A stretch of 8,865 nucleotides of DNA. It comes from Synechococcaceae cyanobacterium RL_1_2 (GTDB lineage: Bacteria > Cyanobacteriota > Cyanobacteriia > Cyanobacteriales > JAAUPO01). The stretch is from assembly GCA_012033095.1 (NCBI GenBank), contig JAAUPO010000057.1, positions 1 to 8,865 of the forward strand, read 5' to 3'. Positions within the stretch are counted from its first letter, which is position 1, and each line of letters begins with the position of its first letter. Under the pieces are notes generated by a model, which worked only from the letters and a program-made list of their open reading frames with translations, did no database searches and was not told the DNA's origin. Of this stretch, positions 1 through 6,571 are shown in pieces. The position numbers were made by a program, and so were the translations under genes.

Positions 1-112
1 TCAAAAATTGTCAAGAATTATTGGTTAAAATCTAGGTAATTTCCTCCAGAATGGCGGACATGGAGGGCATGGGGGGCGTTTTAAAACAGTCTCTAAGAAG
101 TAAGTTTCTCGT

Positions 113-156
113 AACAACTACAGCATGAACTTACGCTATTGAATACTGTAGTTGTT
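113..156. repeat. Perfect 11-bp inverted repeat (stem-loop)
   Basis: The arm AACAACTACAG at 113-123 is exactly complementary to CTGTAGTTGTT at 146-156, with a 22-nt loop between. There is no T-run after the right arm, so it is not a standard intrinsic terminator. It could be a protein-binding dyad, part of the neighbouring repeat debris, or the end of a transcript entering from outside the window. Confidence 0.5.
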
Positions 157-206
157 GGGCCATAAGCTCAAAAATCCTTGAAATCTTTGTCTAGTAAGCA
201 TTTCAG

Positions 207-240
207 CTTAAAAGGGGACAAGCCCGATTAAAGCTTTGTA
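207..240 (+). repeat. Dispersed repeat with GGGGACAA core, copy 1
   Basis: It begins CTTAAAAGGGGACAA (207-221), identical over 15 bases to the copy starting at 303. Ungapped comparison of the two continues to about 34 bases with 26 identities, including a shared TTGTA near the end. The starts are exactly 96 bp apart. A 15-base identity in 100 bp is not expected by chance, so the two share ancestry, probably as ends of a mobile element or a partial duplication. Confidence 0.65.
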
Positions 241-270
241 GCTATCAATCTCTGTAAAAAATCAGCATAG

Positions 271-301
271 AAACCAGCATCAAAATTAATTCATAAACGA
301 A
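271..301 (+). repeat. 31-bp dispersed inverted repeat, left copy
   Basis: This segment, starting AAACCAGCATC and ending AAACGAA, is the reverse complement of 8797-8827 with one mismatch (30 of 31). The two copies face each other across the whole gene block, about 8.5 kb apart. The bases just before this copy also resemble the flank of the other copy weakly (shared AGCTTT), which suggests the original repeat was longer. It ends two bases before the GGGGACAA-core copy at 303. Confidence 0.75.
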
Positions 302-302
302 C

Positions 303-545
303 CTTAAAAGGGGACAACAGGCATCAAACCCTTGTATAACAACAACTGTAGTATTTGATTTGTGTTGAAAATGAAGATGGGATATTGTCCTCACAATTAT
401 TTGACTAACGAAAAATAAGCCTTTCCAAGGATTTTGCCATTGATACGCAAGTCATTATGTAGAAAAAGCCGTTTTATTGTTCTGGTAATTTAATCGCTGA
501 AACCGTTGTTATATAAACGATAGAGGTGGTTTGTCCCCCTCTAAG
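303..545. mobile_element. Putative 243-bp MITE-like element with imperfect terminal inverted repeats
   Basis: The left end CTTAAAAGGGGACAA (303-317) pairs with the reverse complement of the right end (531-545, CTTAGAGGGGGACAA), 13 of 15 identical. Without gaps the match runs on inward to 41 bases with about 29 identities, including a perfect TATAACAAC block. Two similar inward-facing ends bounding a short non-coding AT-rich body are what a miniature inverted-repeat transposable element, or an internally deleted insertion sequence, would look like. I see no clear target-site duplication and no transposase, so the boundaries and the family are inferred. Confidence 0.5.
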
Positions 546-699
546 GCTAGATAGGGATAGATTTAGGAATGATCAACCCTAGAATTATTATCTGACAATG
601 TGCTAGTAGAAATTTCTTGTATTTATGGCTGTATCTATACAAACTTAAAAATAGTTAAAGTTATTGCTAAATAATCGCATTTAGTTGATAAAGTACAAA

Positions 700-714
700 T
701 GATAATTATTAGCG
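700..714 (+). promoter_or_regulatory. Candidate Fur box upstream of the Bfd-like gene
   Basis: TGATAAT-T-ATTAGCG fits the 7-1-7 Fur palindrome (TGATAAT-N-ATTATCA) at 12 of 14 positions: the left half is perfect and the right half matches 5 of 7. It ends 10 bases before the ATG. Bfd genes are often repressed by Fur when iron is plentiful, so the location makes sense. In AT-rich DNA such matches also arise by chance, and I could not assign a convincing -35/-10 pair here. Confidence 0.35.
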
Positions 715-724
715 TTTACTTGCT

Positions 725-916
725 ATGTACATTTGTGTTTGTCGCGGCGTTACCGAGAAGCAACTTAATGAAATTACTAAGTCCGATGACTGCTCCATGG
801 AGCAAATTATGGATCAGACTGGTTTAGGTAGTGATTGTGGTTGTTGTGTGGACTATGCCCATGAACTGTTAGGGAAAAAGCGATGTCATCACCCCAGTAA
901 TCACGGGTTGAGATAG
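725..916 (+). CDS. bfd: Bacterioferritin-associated ferredoxin-like [2Fe-2S] protein
   Basis: This 63-residue protein has the Bfd / Fer2_BFD pattern: Cys4 and Cys6 (CVC) near the N-terminus, then Cys38 and Cys41 (CGCC) 32 residues later. These four would bind one [2Fe-2S] cluster in the small helical Bfd fold. GLGSDCG before the second pair is typical of the family. In characterised bacteria Bfd binds bacterioferritin and passes electrons to release stored iron; in cyanobacteria the small homologues are linked to iron homeostasis by family membership. The C-terminus is short, basic and His-rich, with extra cysteines at 40 and 54. The ATG at 725 is chosen because an in-frame stop lies at 710-712. 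There is no Shine-Dalgarno. It stands alone: cysS begins 206 bp downstream. Family assignment is secure, exact partner is inferred. Confidence 0.88.
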   Translation: MYICVCRGVTEKQLNEITKSDDCSMEQIMDQTGLGSDCGCCVDYAHELLGKKRCHHPSNHGLR

Positions 917-996
917 GGCAATGGATGGCCTCCCTAGCCTCAAAGACCATCGCCGAGGTGAACAAGTCCATCACCGTTAAATGTTGATTCCATTTC

Positions 997-1016
997 TGTT
1001 CAATTTGGTTTGAACA
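997..1016. promoter_or_regulatory. Perfect 7-bp dyad between the Bfd gene and cysS
   Basis: TGTTCAA (997-1003) and TTGAACA (1010-1016) are exact inverted copies separated by 6 bases. The site lies about 106 bp upstream of the cysS ATG and 81 bp after the Bfd stop. It could be an operator for cysS or a weak hairpin after the Bfd gene. The following bases are not a clean T-run. I recognise no known regulator consensus. Confidence 0.3.
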
Positions 1017-1122
1017 ATATTTGGACGTTAGTATGGCCAAGAAACCATGATTTCACCTCAACAAAAAGGACATGATCTGGCATAGTTAATTTAGTTAGAC
1101 CACGGATTTTGATGCCCTTACC

Positions 1123-2539
1123 ATGAGCCTAAAACTCTACAGTACCCTTAGTCGTAAGTTAGAAACCTTTGAACCGGTAACTCCTGGCCAGGTAAAATGT
1201 ATTGCTGTGGGATCACTGCTTACGATTATTGCCATTTAGGCCATGCCCGTACTTGTTTGGTGTGGGATGTGACCCGTAGATATTTGCAATGGCGCGGTTA
1301 TAACGTTATCTACGTCCAAAATTTTACGGACATTGATGACAAGATCCTTAATCGGGCAAAAAATGAAGGCACATCCATGGAAGCGATCGCGGAACGGTTT
1401 ATTGATGCCTATTTTGAAGATATGGATCGCCTCAATATTAATCGAGCAGATGCCTATCCTAGGGCGACCCATAGCTTAGACGGCATTCAACAATTGATTA
1501 CGGATTAGAATTAAAAGGCTTGGCCTACCCCGCTGCAGGTGATGTGTATTATCGAGTCGATCAATTTGAAGGCTATGGCAAACTATCGGGCCGCAGTTTA
1601 GAGGATTTACAAGCTGGAGCCAGTGGTCGGGTGGGGGAAACAGAGAAAAAAGAAAACCCGTTTGATTTTGCCCTGTGGAAAGGAGCTAAACCCGATGAAC
1701 CAGCCTGGGACTCCCCCTGGGGTAAAGGACGGCCTGGGTGGCATATTGAATGTTCTGCGATGGTGCGGGAACAATTGGGCCCAACCATTGACATCCATGT
1801 GGGGGGCAGTGATTTGATTTTTCCCCACCATGAAAATGAAATTGCCCAATCGGAAGGAGTGACGGGCCAAGCTTTGGCTAATTATTGGCTGCACAATGGC
1901 ATGGTCAAAGTAGAAGGGGAAAAAATGTCTAAATCCCTGGGTAATTTTATTACCATCAGAGATCTACTCGATCGCTACCATCCCATGGCGGTACGTTTAT
2001 TTATTTTACAAGGCCATTATCGTAAACCTGTGGACTTTACGGACGAAGCTCTAGAGGCCGCTACTAACGGCTGGGAAACCCTCTCGGAAGGCCTATTGTT
2101 AGGAAAAAAAATGGGTTGGGGCATGGTGGAACGGGATCAGGTGATGTTGGCCAAGTTTCAAACCTTAGTGGATGATGATCTTAATTTCACTGGCGGACTA
2201 GCAATTTTGTTTGATTTGGCTAAAACCCTACGAAAAGAGGGAAATATTCTAACCCATGGCGGCAAAACCACCAGCGATCGCGCTACCCTCCAACAGCAAT
2301 GGTCAACCCTCAAGGAATTAGCGGACGTGTTAGGGTTTAAGGTGCAATTGGCTACTAATGAAAAGCCAACCGATGAAGTGTTAACTAGCGAGCAAATTGA
2401 AGCCATTGTCACCGCCCGCCGTGAAGCCAAGGAACGGCAAGACTATGCAGAAAGCGATCGCCTACGGGATGAACTTAAAACCCAGGGTATTACCCTGATC
2501 GATCAAGGTAAGGGCATAACCATTTGGCATCGTGATTAA
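1123..2539 (+). CDS. cysS: Cysteinyl-tRNA synthetase, interrupted by two apparent 1-base deletions
   Basis: Class I aminoacyl-tRNA synthetase that charges tRNA-Cys with cysteine. Three segments in successive frames rebuild one protein of about 472 residues, the normal family length. Segment 1 is read from ATG 1123 (an in-frame stop at 1096-1098 excludes an earlier start); segment 2 covers 1197 to about 1504; segment 3 runs to the stop at 2537-2539. Corrected numbering shows HLGH (38-41), TDIDDKI, the zinc ligands expected from E. coli CysRS (Cys29, Cys211, His236, Glu240) and KMSKS (268-272), then the C-terminal tRNA-binding domain. Break 1 is one missing A in the A-run at 1194-1197; break 2 is one missing A at 1503-1505 (GATTAG where GAATTAG restores the frame). 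No residue besides these is damaged, so sequencing error in an essential gene is likelier than true loss. Confidence 0.9.
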
Positions 2540-2846
2540 ACCCAGGGAAAGGAACCTAAGTTCAGGATAAGCCACAATCTACGCTTTGCCCTTGTTTGGT
2601 TATCTCTTATAGTCAATTGAATTTAATGTGGGATTTTTTCTCCTTGCCATAAGCTAAGTTCACCCCCATTGATTTCCCATAATTATTTCAAATAACTCAA
2701 AGCTCTAATCCCAAATTGGCTTCAATCGGCATCCTAGGAATTTTTAAAAAGATTACATAGCAAAGACTTCACACTTTTATCGTCTGTCCTATTTTATAAA
2801 ATTGGGATAAGTGCGAGGGAGAATTACGATAAGTTCCGTATCTAAT
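2540..2846. other. Non-coding spacer between cysS and the str operon promoter
   Basis: No reading frame of substance is visible on either strand. The stretch is AT-rich. The only distinct item is a 12-bp perfect palindrome, ATTTTATAAAAT at 2791-2802, flanked by near-symmetric CCT/TGG; it could be an operator or chance in AT-rich DNA. I see no clear intrinsic terminator after cysS. Confidence 0.5.
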
Positions 2847-2876
2847 TTGACAGAGGATAGCGAATCTAGATAAAAT
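2847..2876 (+). promoter_or_regulatory. SigA-type promoter of the str operon
   Basis: A perfect -35 hexamer TTGACA (2847-2852) is followed after 18 bp by TAAAAT (2871-2876), which matches the -10 consensus at five of six positions. Transcription should start around 2883, giving a leader of roughly 60 nt before rpsL. It is the best promoter match I found by eye, as expected for an operon of highly expressed translation genes. The +1 position is inferred. Confidence 0.65.
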
Positions 2877-2945
2877 CGGAGTTTGTGACTACAAGCTTAT
2901 ACAAGCGATCGAATTATTCTGTAACCAGATCAAGTAACCAATACT

Positions 2946-3320
2946 ATGCCCACTATTCAACAGCTCATTCGTAGTGAGCGTTCTAAAGCAAAAAAGAAAA
3001 CTAAATCTCCAGCTTTAAAAAATTGCCCCCAACGTCGGGGAGTTTGCACCCGTGTTTATACCACTACCCCTAAAAAGCCTAACTCTGCCCTTAGAAAGGT
3101 GGCGCGGGTGCGTTTAACTTCTGGGTTTGAGGTAACTGCCTATATTCCTGGCATTGGTCATAACCTCCAAGAACACTCCGTTGTATTGATTAGAGGTGGT
3201 CGGGTTAAGGATTTACCTGGGGTTAGATACCACATCGTCCGGGGAACCTTGGATGCTACTGGGGTAAAAGACCGTCGTCAAGGTCGTTCCAAGTACGGAG
3301 CGAAAAGACCTAAGGAATAA
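2946..3320 (+). CDS. rpsL: Small ribosomal subunit protein S12
   Basis: A 124-residue protein, the same length as E. coli S12, located in the decoding centre of the 30S subunit. Family landmarks are intact: [20 protein letters not shown] with the S12 signature KKPNSALR (43-50), [16 protein letters not shown], and [10 protein letters not shown]. Both lysines linked to streptomycin response, next to PNS and in RVKDLPG (Lys88), are the wild-type residues, so no resistance substitution is seen. Asp89, the counterpart of the residue methylthiolated by RimO in E. coli, is present. It is the first gene of the str operon, about 60 nt from the predicted start of transcription. No Shine-Dalgarno is visible, which is common in cyanobacteria. 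The frame is uninterrupted. Confidence 0.98.
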   Translation: MPTIQQLIRSERSKAKKKTKSPALKNCPQRRGVCTRVYTTTPKKPNSALRKVARVRLTSGFEVTAYIPGIGHNLQEHSVVLIRGGRVKDLPGVRYHIVRGTLDATGVKDRRQGRSKYGAKRPKE

Positions 3321-3623
3321 TACTTAAATATTGGTCGATCGTAAGGAGCGTCTATGTATAAAGCTGACTTAGTTAATTTCCATAGCTTGCTCAAACTATA
3401 ACTCCATTAATTCCGTTCCCTTCATTGGGCATAGATTGTGCTTATGCTGCATGGTTACTGTGAGTTGCAATAACTACAGCACAATTTTTACCACGGATAT
3501 CAGAAATTTTTAACATTAACCCAACCCCTTCACCTCGCGATCGTGATACTGGCCTTAGAAATTATGTTTGAGGCAGTCCCCTTGCGAAATATTCATTCAA
3601 ATAATTACTAACTTAAAAATTCC
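3321..3623 (+). other. Long rpsL-rpsG spacer
   Basis: The 303-bp gap is long for two genes usually cotranscribed; in E. coli it is about 100 nt and contains the RNA site where S7 represses its own operon. Apart from the small ORF at 3354-3401 I see no gene and no convincing terminator or promoter. A GCGATCGT near-HIP1 site lies about 3537. Whether the spacer folds into an S7-binding structure here cannot be judged by eye. Confidence 0.5.
3354..3401 (+). CDS. Possible 15-residue small ORF in the rpsL-rpsG spacer
   Basis: An ATG at 3354 opens 15 codons (MYKADLVNFHSLLKL) ending in TAA at 3399-3401. The exact Shine-Dalgarno core AAGGAG lies at 3343-3348, five bases before the ATG, which is better placed than the ribosome site of any large gene in this window. 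It starts 33 bp after the rpsL stop. It could be a leader peptide coupling translation to rpsG, or chance. I know no homologue, and the purine-rich motif may have arisen randomly. Confidence 0.3.
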   Translation: MYKADLVNFHSLLKL

Positions 3624-4094
3624 ATGTCCCGCCGTAAGCAAAATCAAAAACGAGCTGTTGTTCCCGATCCTGTGTATAACAGCACCCTAGTTAGCATGAC
3701 CGTTAGCCGGATTATGAGATCCGGGAAAAAAGCCCTAGCTTCTAAGATTATCTATGATGCGTTCAGTACCATCAAAGAAAGAACTGGGGAAGAACCGTTA
3801 GAGGTATTTGAAAAAGCCATGCGCAACCTTACTCCCCTTGTGGAAGTGAAGGCGCGCCGGGTGGGTGGTGCCACTTACCAGGTTCCCATGGAAGTAAGAC
3901 AAAACCGTGGTACAACTTTGGCCCTGCGTTGGCTAATTAATTTTGCTCGTAACCGTAGTGGTCGTACTATGTCCATGAAACTAGCAAATGAAATTATGGA
4001 TGCAGCCAATGAAACCGGCGGCGCTATGCGTAAACGGGAAGAAACCCACCGGATGGCGGAAGCGAATAAAGCGTTTGCCCACTATCGCTACTAA
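3624..4094 (+). CDS. rpsG: Small ribosomal subunit protein S7
   Basis: A 156-residue protein with the usual bacterial and plastid S7 length. S7 binds the 3' domain of 16S rRNA, nucleates assembly of the 30S head and lies near the E site. The start MSRRK is typical; the S7 signature around residues 18-44 includes SGKK (33-36); [18 protein letters not shown] and the C-terminal run of [19 protein letters not shown] are diagnostic and intact. It is the second gene of the str operon. In E. coli S7 is the translational repressor of this operon; nothing here proves or excludes that. No clear Shine-Dalgarno precedes the ATG at 3624, whose upstream DNA is AT-rich. Confidence 0.98.
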   Translation: MSRRKQNQKRAVVPDPVYNSTLVSMTVSRIMRSGKKALASKIIYDAFSTIKERTGEEPLEVFEKAMRNLTPLVEVKARRVGGATYQVPMEVRQNRGTTLALRWLINFARNRSGRTMSMKLANEIMDAANETGGAMRKREETHRMAEANKAFAHYRY

Positions 4095-4163
4095 AACAAT
4101 TTTTTAGTTTTTTGGCGTTATTACTTTAGGGAAAACCCCACGGTTAATCGCTGATTATTGCTG

Positions 4164-4274
4164 ATGGCAATATCTTTGGTGGTGTTAATTTTGGCGGTTT
4201 TTCTGAAATGGTTAGCAACGTTGGGAGTAGCTTTGATCAATGGGGCAAAGGTTAGGGATCTACGCGATCGCTAA
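4164..4274 (+). CDS. Possible 36-residue hydrophobic small protein between rpsG and fusA
   Basis: An ATG at 4164 opens 36 codons ending in TAA at 4272-4274. The product is an uninterrupted hydrophobic stretch (residues about 4-25, rich in V, L, I, A and F with one Lys-Trp pair), followed by a basic tail, AKVRDLRDR. That is the look of a single-pass membrane microprotein, and cyanobacteria have many of 30-40 residues in their photosynthetic complexes. I do not recognise it as any named subunit. There is no Shine-Dalgarno, T-rich DNA encodes hydrophobic residues by chance, and its 3' end overlaps a strong hairpin whose right arm contains the stop codon. It may be coding or merely leader sequence. 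Confidence 0.3.
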   Translation: MAISLVVLILAVFLKWLATLGVALINGAKVRDLRDR

Positions 4275-4283
4275 CCTTTGCCC
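4243..4283 (+). promoter_or_regulatory. Strong stem-loop in the fusA leader
   Basis: GGGCAAAGGTTAG (4243-4255) and CTAACCTTTGCCC (4271-4283) form a perfect 13-bp stem with a 15-nt loop that contains part of a HIP1 octamer (4264-4271). The stem ends 15 bases before the fusA Shine-Dalgarno and 33 bases before its ATG. No T-run follows, so it is not a standard terminator. It could protect a processed mRNA end, attenuate, or modulate fusA translation. Confidence 0.55.
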
Positions 4284-4297
4284 AATCTGAACTGTTT

Positions 4298-4302
4298 GGA
4301 GG
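4298..4302 (+). promoter_or_regulatory. Ribosome binding site of fusA
   Basis: GGAGG lies 13 bases before the ATG at 4316, slightly distant. A nearer ATG at 4305 is only two bases from it and opens a 13-codon frame that does not encode EF-G, so 4316 is the fusA start by homology ([14 protein letters not shown] follows). Confidence 0.55.
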
Positions 4303-4315
4303 CAATGAAATTAAC

Positions 4316-6391
4316 ATGGATAGAACAATTGAGATCGAGAAGGTAAGAAATATCGGGATCGCAGCCCACATTGATGCGGGCAAAACTACAACCACAGAAA
4401 GAATTTTATTTTATACAGGCATCGCCCATAAGTTAGGGGAAGTCCATGAGGGGAACGCCACCATGGATTGGATGGTGCAAGAACAGGAGCGGGGCATTAC
4501 CATCACCGCCGCCGCCATCAGTGCAGATTGGAAAGATCACCACATCAATCTCATTGATACCCCTGGCCATGTGGATTTTACGATCGAGGTAGAGCGATCC
4601 ATGCGGGTATTAGATGGGGTGGTTGCTGTATTTTGTGCAGTAGGAGGAGTGCAACCCCAATCAGAAACGGTCTGGCGACAGGCCGATCGCTACCATGTCC
4701 CCCGCATTATTTTTGTGAACAAAATGGATCGCACCGGGGCCAACTTTTTTAAAGTGCAAGAGCAAATCCGCGATCGCTTAAAATCCAACGCTGTGCCCAT
4801 TCAAATCCCGATCGGGAATGAAGCGGACTTTAGGGGATTAGTGGATTTAGTCACCATGAAAGCCTATCTTCACAAGGATGATCTAGGCAAAGAGATTGAA
4901 GAAATCGCCATTCCTGAAGACTTACTCGATCGGGCAGAGGAATGTCGTCAAGAATTAATTGAAGCGGCGGCAGAAGTGGATGAAGCCCTATTGGAAAAAT
5001 ATTTGGGAGAAGAGGAGATTACTGAAGAGGAGCTCATTGCTGCGATCCGTAAAGGGACGATCGAAGGGGTGATTGTCCCCATGCTATGTGGCTCTGCCTT
5101 TAAAAATAAAGGGGTGCAATTACTCCTAGATGCCGTGGTTAATTATTTACCAGCTCCTACGGATGTAAAAGCGATCGTCGGGCATACCCCCGATGGGCAG
5201 GAAGGGACTAGACCCGCAGATGATCAAGTCGCCTTTGCCGCCCTCGCCTTTAAAATTGCCAACGATCAATTTGGTCGCCTCACCTTTATCCGTGTCTATT
5301 CCGGCGTGTTGGAAAAAGGTAGTTATGTGTATAACTCCACCCAGGATAAAAAGAACGGGTATCCCGGTTAATTATTTTAAAATCCAACGATCGCATTGAA
5401 GTAGATTCCTTGCGGGCGGGGATTTAGGGGCAATTATTGGCCTCAAACAAAGCCGCACCGGGGATACCCTCTGTGATCAAAAAAATCCCATTATCCTAGA
5501 GTCCCTGTTTGTGCCGGAGCCGGTTATTTCCGTATCCATCGAACCAGAGACTAAACAGGATATGGATAAACTATCGAAAGCTCTAGTTGCCCTTTCCGAT
5601 GAAGATCCCACCTTTAAAGTCAGCATCAACCCAGAAACCAACCAGACCATTATTGCCGGCATGGGGGAATTGCACCTGGAAATTTTGACCGATCGCATGT
5701 TGCGGGAATTCAAAGTCCAAGCCTCCGTGGGTAAACCCCAAGTTGCTTACCGTGAGACCATTAAGGAAAAGCCAAGACAAGAAGGTAAATTTATACCGTC
5801 AAAAGTGGTGGCAAAGGTCAATACGGCCATGTGGTGCTGGAAATTGAGCCCAATGAAAAAGGAAAAGGAATTGAATTCGTTTCCAAAATTGTGGGGGGAA
5901 CCATTCCCAAGGAATTTATTAGCCCCGCAGAACAAGGTATTCGAGAAGCCTGTGATTCTGGAGTTTTAGCCGGTTATCCCCTCATTGATGTTAAAGTAGC
6001 TTTAGTGGATGGATCTTTCCACGAGGTGGACTCAAACGAAATGGCGTTTAAAATTGCAGGTTCGATCGCAATTCGAGAAGCGGTAATGAAAGCAAAACCC
6101 ACCCTACTGGAGCCCATTATGGAGGTAGAAGTGGAAGTACCAGAAGATTTTCTTGGGGATGTGATGGGGGATTTAAACTCCCGTCGCGGCCATATTGAAG
6201 GCATGGAAAACGAAAATGCGATCGCAAAGGTTTCCTCCAAAGTGCCCTTGGCCCAAATGTTTGGCTATGCCACCGACATTCGTTCCAAAACCCAAGGAAG
6301 GGGGATCTTCTCCATGGAATTCAGCAGCTATGAAGAAGTTCCCCAAAATGTAGCGAATGAAATTATTGCCCTAAATAAACCTTTTGGGTAA
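4316..6391 (+). CDS. fusA: Elongation factor G, interrupted by frame breaks that cancel overall
   Basis: Translational GTPase that drives translocation and, with RRF, ribosome recycling. Spliced across the breaks it is about 691 residues, normal for EF-G. G domain motifs are intact: AHIDAGKT (17-24), RGITI (59-63), DTPGH (81-85), NKMD (135-138), GSAF (259-262). Domains II to V follow, with [39 protein letters not shown] and [11 protein letters not shown]. Break 1: one A missing in 5348-5352. Break 2: one G missing in 5418-5421. Break 3: best explained by two extra bases, C at 5796-5797 and A in 5801-5804, which restores the conserved IRQSGG. The sum is zero, so the last segment returns to the first frame. 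As read, translation stops at 5369-5371 after 351 codons. Sequencing error is likely. Cysteines 107, 210 and 258 lie in the G domain. Confidence 0.92.
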
Positions 6392-6571
6392 TAATATTTA
6401 AGCTATTTTCTAAAATTAGTTTTTTGCCAAGCTTAACCTTGGGCTTAAAACTCAATAGATATCTGTGAGTAACGATAGACTAATTTCAAATTAAGTTTAG
6501 TCATGGTTCTTACAAGAATACTAACTAGTTATTAAATTGTTACACTAAACCATAAGGAAAATTAACCGTCT
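6392..6571. other. fusA-tuf spacer
   Basis: The 180-bp AT-rich spacer has no gene. A weak hairpin CCAAG-CTTAAC-CTTGG is seen near 6428-6443. AAGGA at 6554-6558 is a possible ribosome site for tuf, though 13 bases from the ATG. No strong promoter hexamers were found, so tuf may be read through from upstream or use a promoter I cannot recognise. Confidence 0.4.

Larger units (their letters stand above)
1..724. other. Repeat-rich non-coding region upstream of the Bfd gene
   Basis: No reading frame here looks like a real protein. The longest open stretches, such as an ATG frame at 51-128 (25 codons) and a minus-strand frame covering about 33-130, are short and match no family I recognise. The stretch instead contains an 11-bp perfect stem-loop (113-156), two related direct repeats (207-240 and 303-336), a MITE-like element (303-545) and one half of a 31-bp dispersed inverted repeat (271-301), each listed separately. 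It reads as a site where mobile-element debris has accumulated. A decayed transposase is possible but I could not reconstruct one. Confidence 0.6.

Noticed and set aside
33..130. Minus-strand open stretch ending in SAILEEIT and a plus-strand ATG frame at 51-128
   Set aside because: Both are about 25-32 codons with no recognisable domain or ribosome site, in a repeat-rich region.
207..545. Possible CRISPR array because of repeated GGGGACAA units
   Set aside because: Only two direct copies and one inverted copy, with unequal spacing, imperfect repeats and no cas genes.
807..1040. 77-codon minus-strand frame overlapping the Bfd gene
   Set aside because: Its C-terminal half is the antisense of the clear Bfd coding sequence and the rest resembles no family; treated as a shadow frame.
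5340..5372. Programmed ribosomal frameshift in fusA or cysS
   Set aside because: No slippery heptamer with a following structure, several breaks per gene including apparent insertions, and no precedent for EF-G or CysRS; homopolymer errors explain it better.
6510..6538. Possible tuf promoter TTACAA-17-TAAATT
   Set aside because: Matches the -35 consensus at about three of six positions and the -10 at four; not better than chance in AT-rich DNA.
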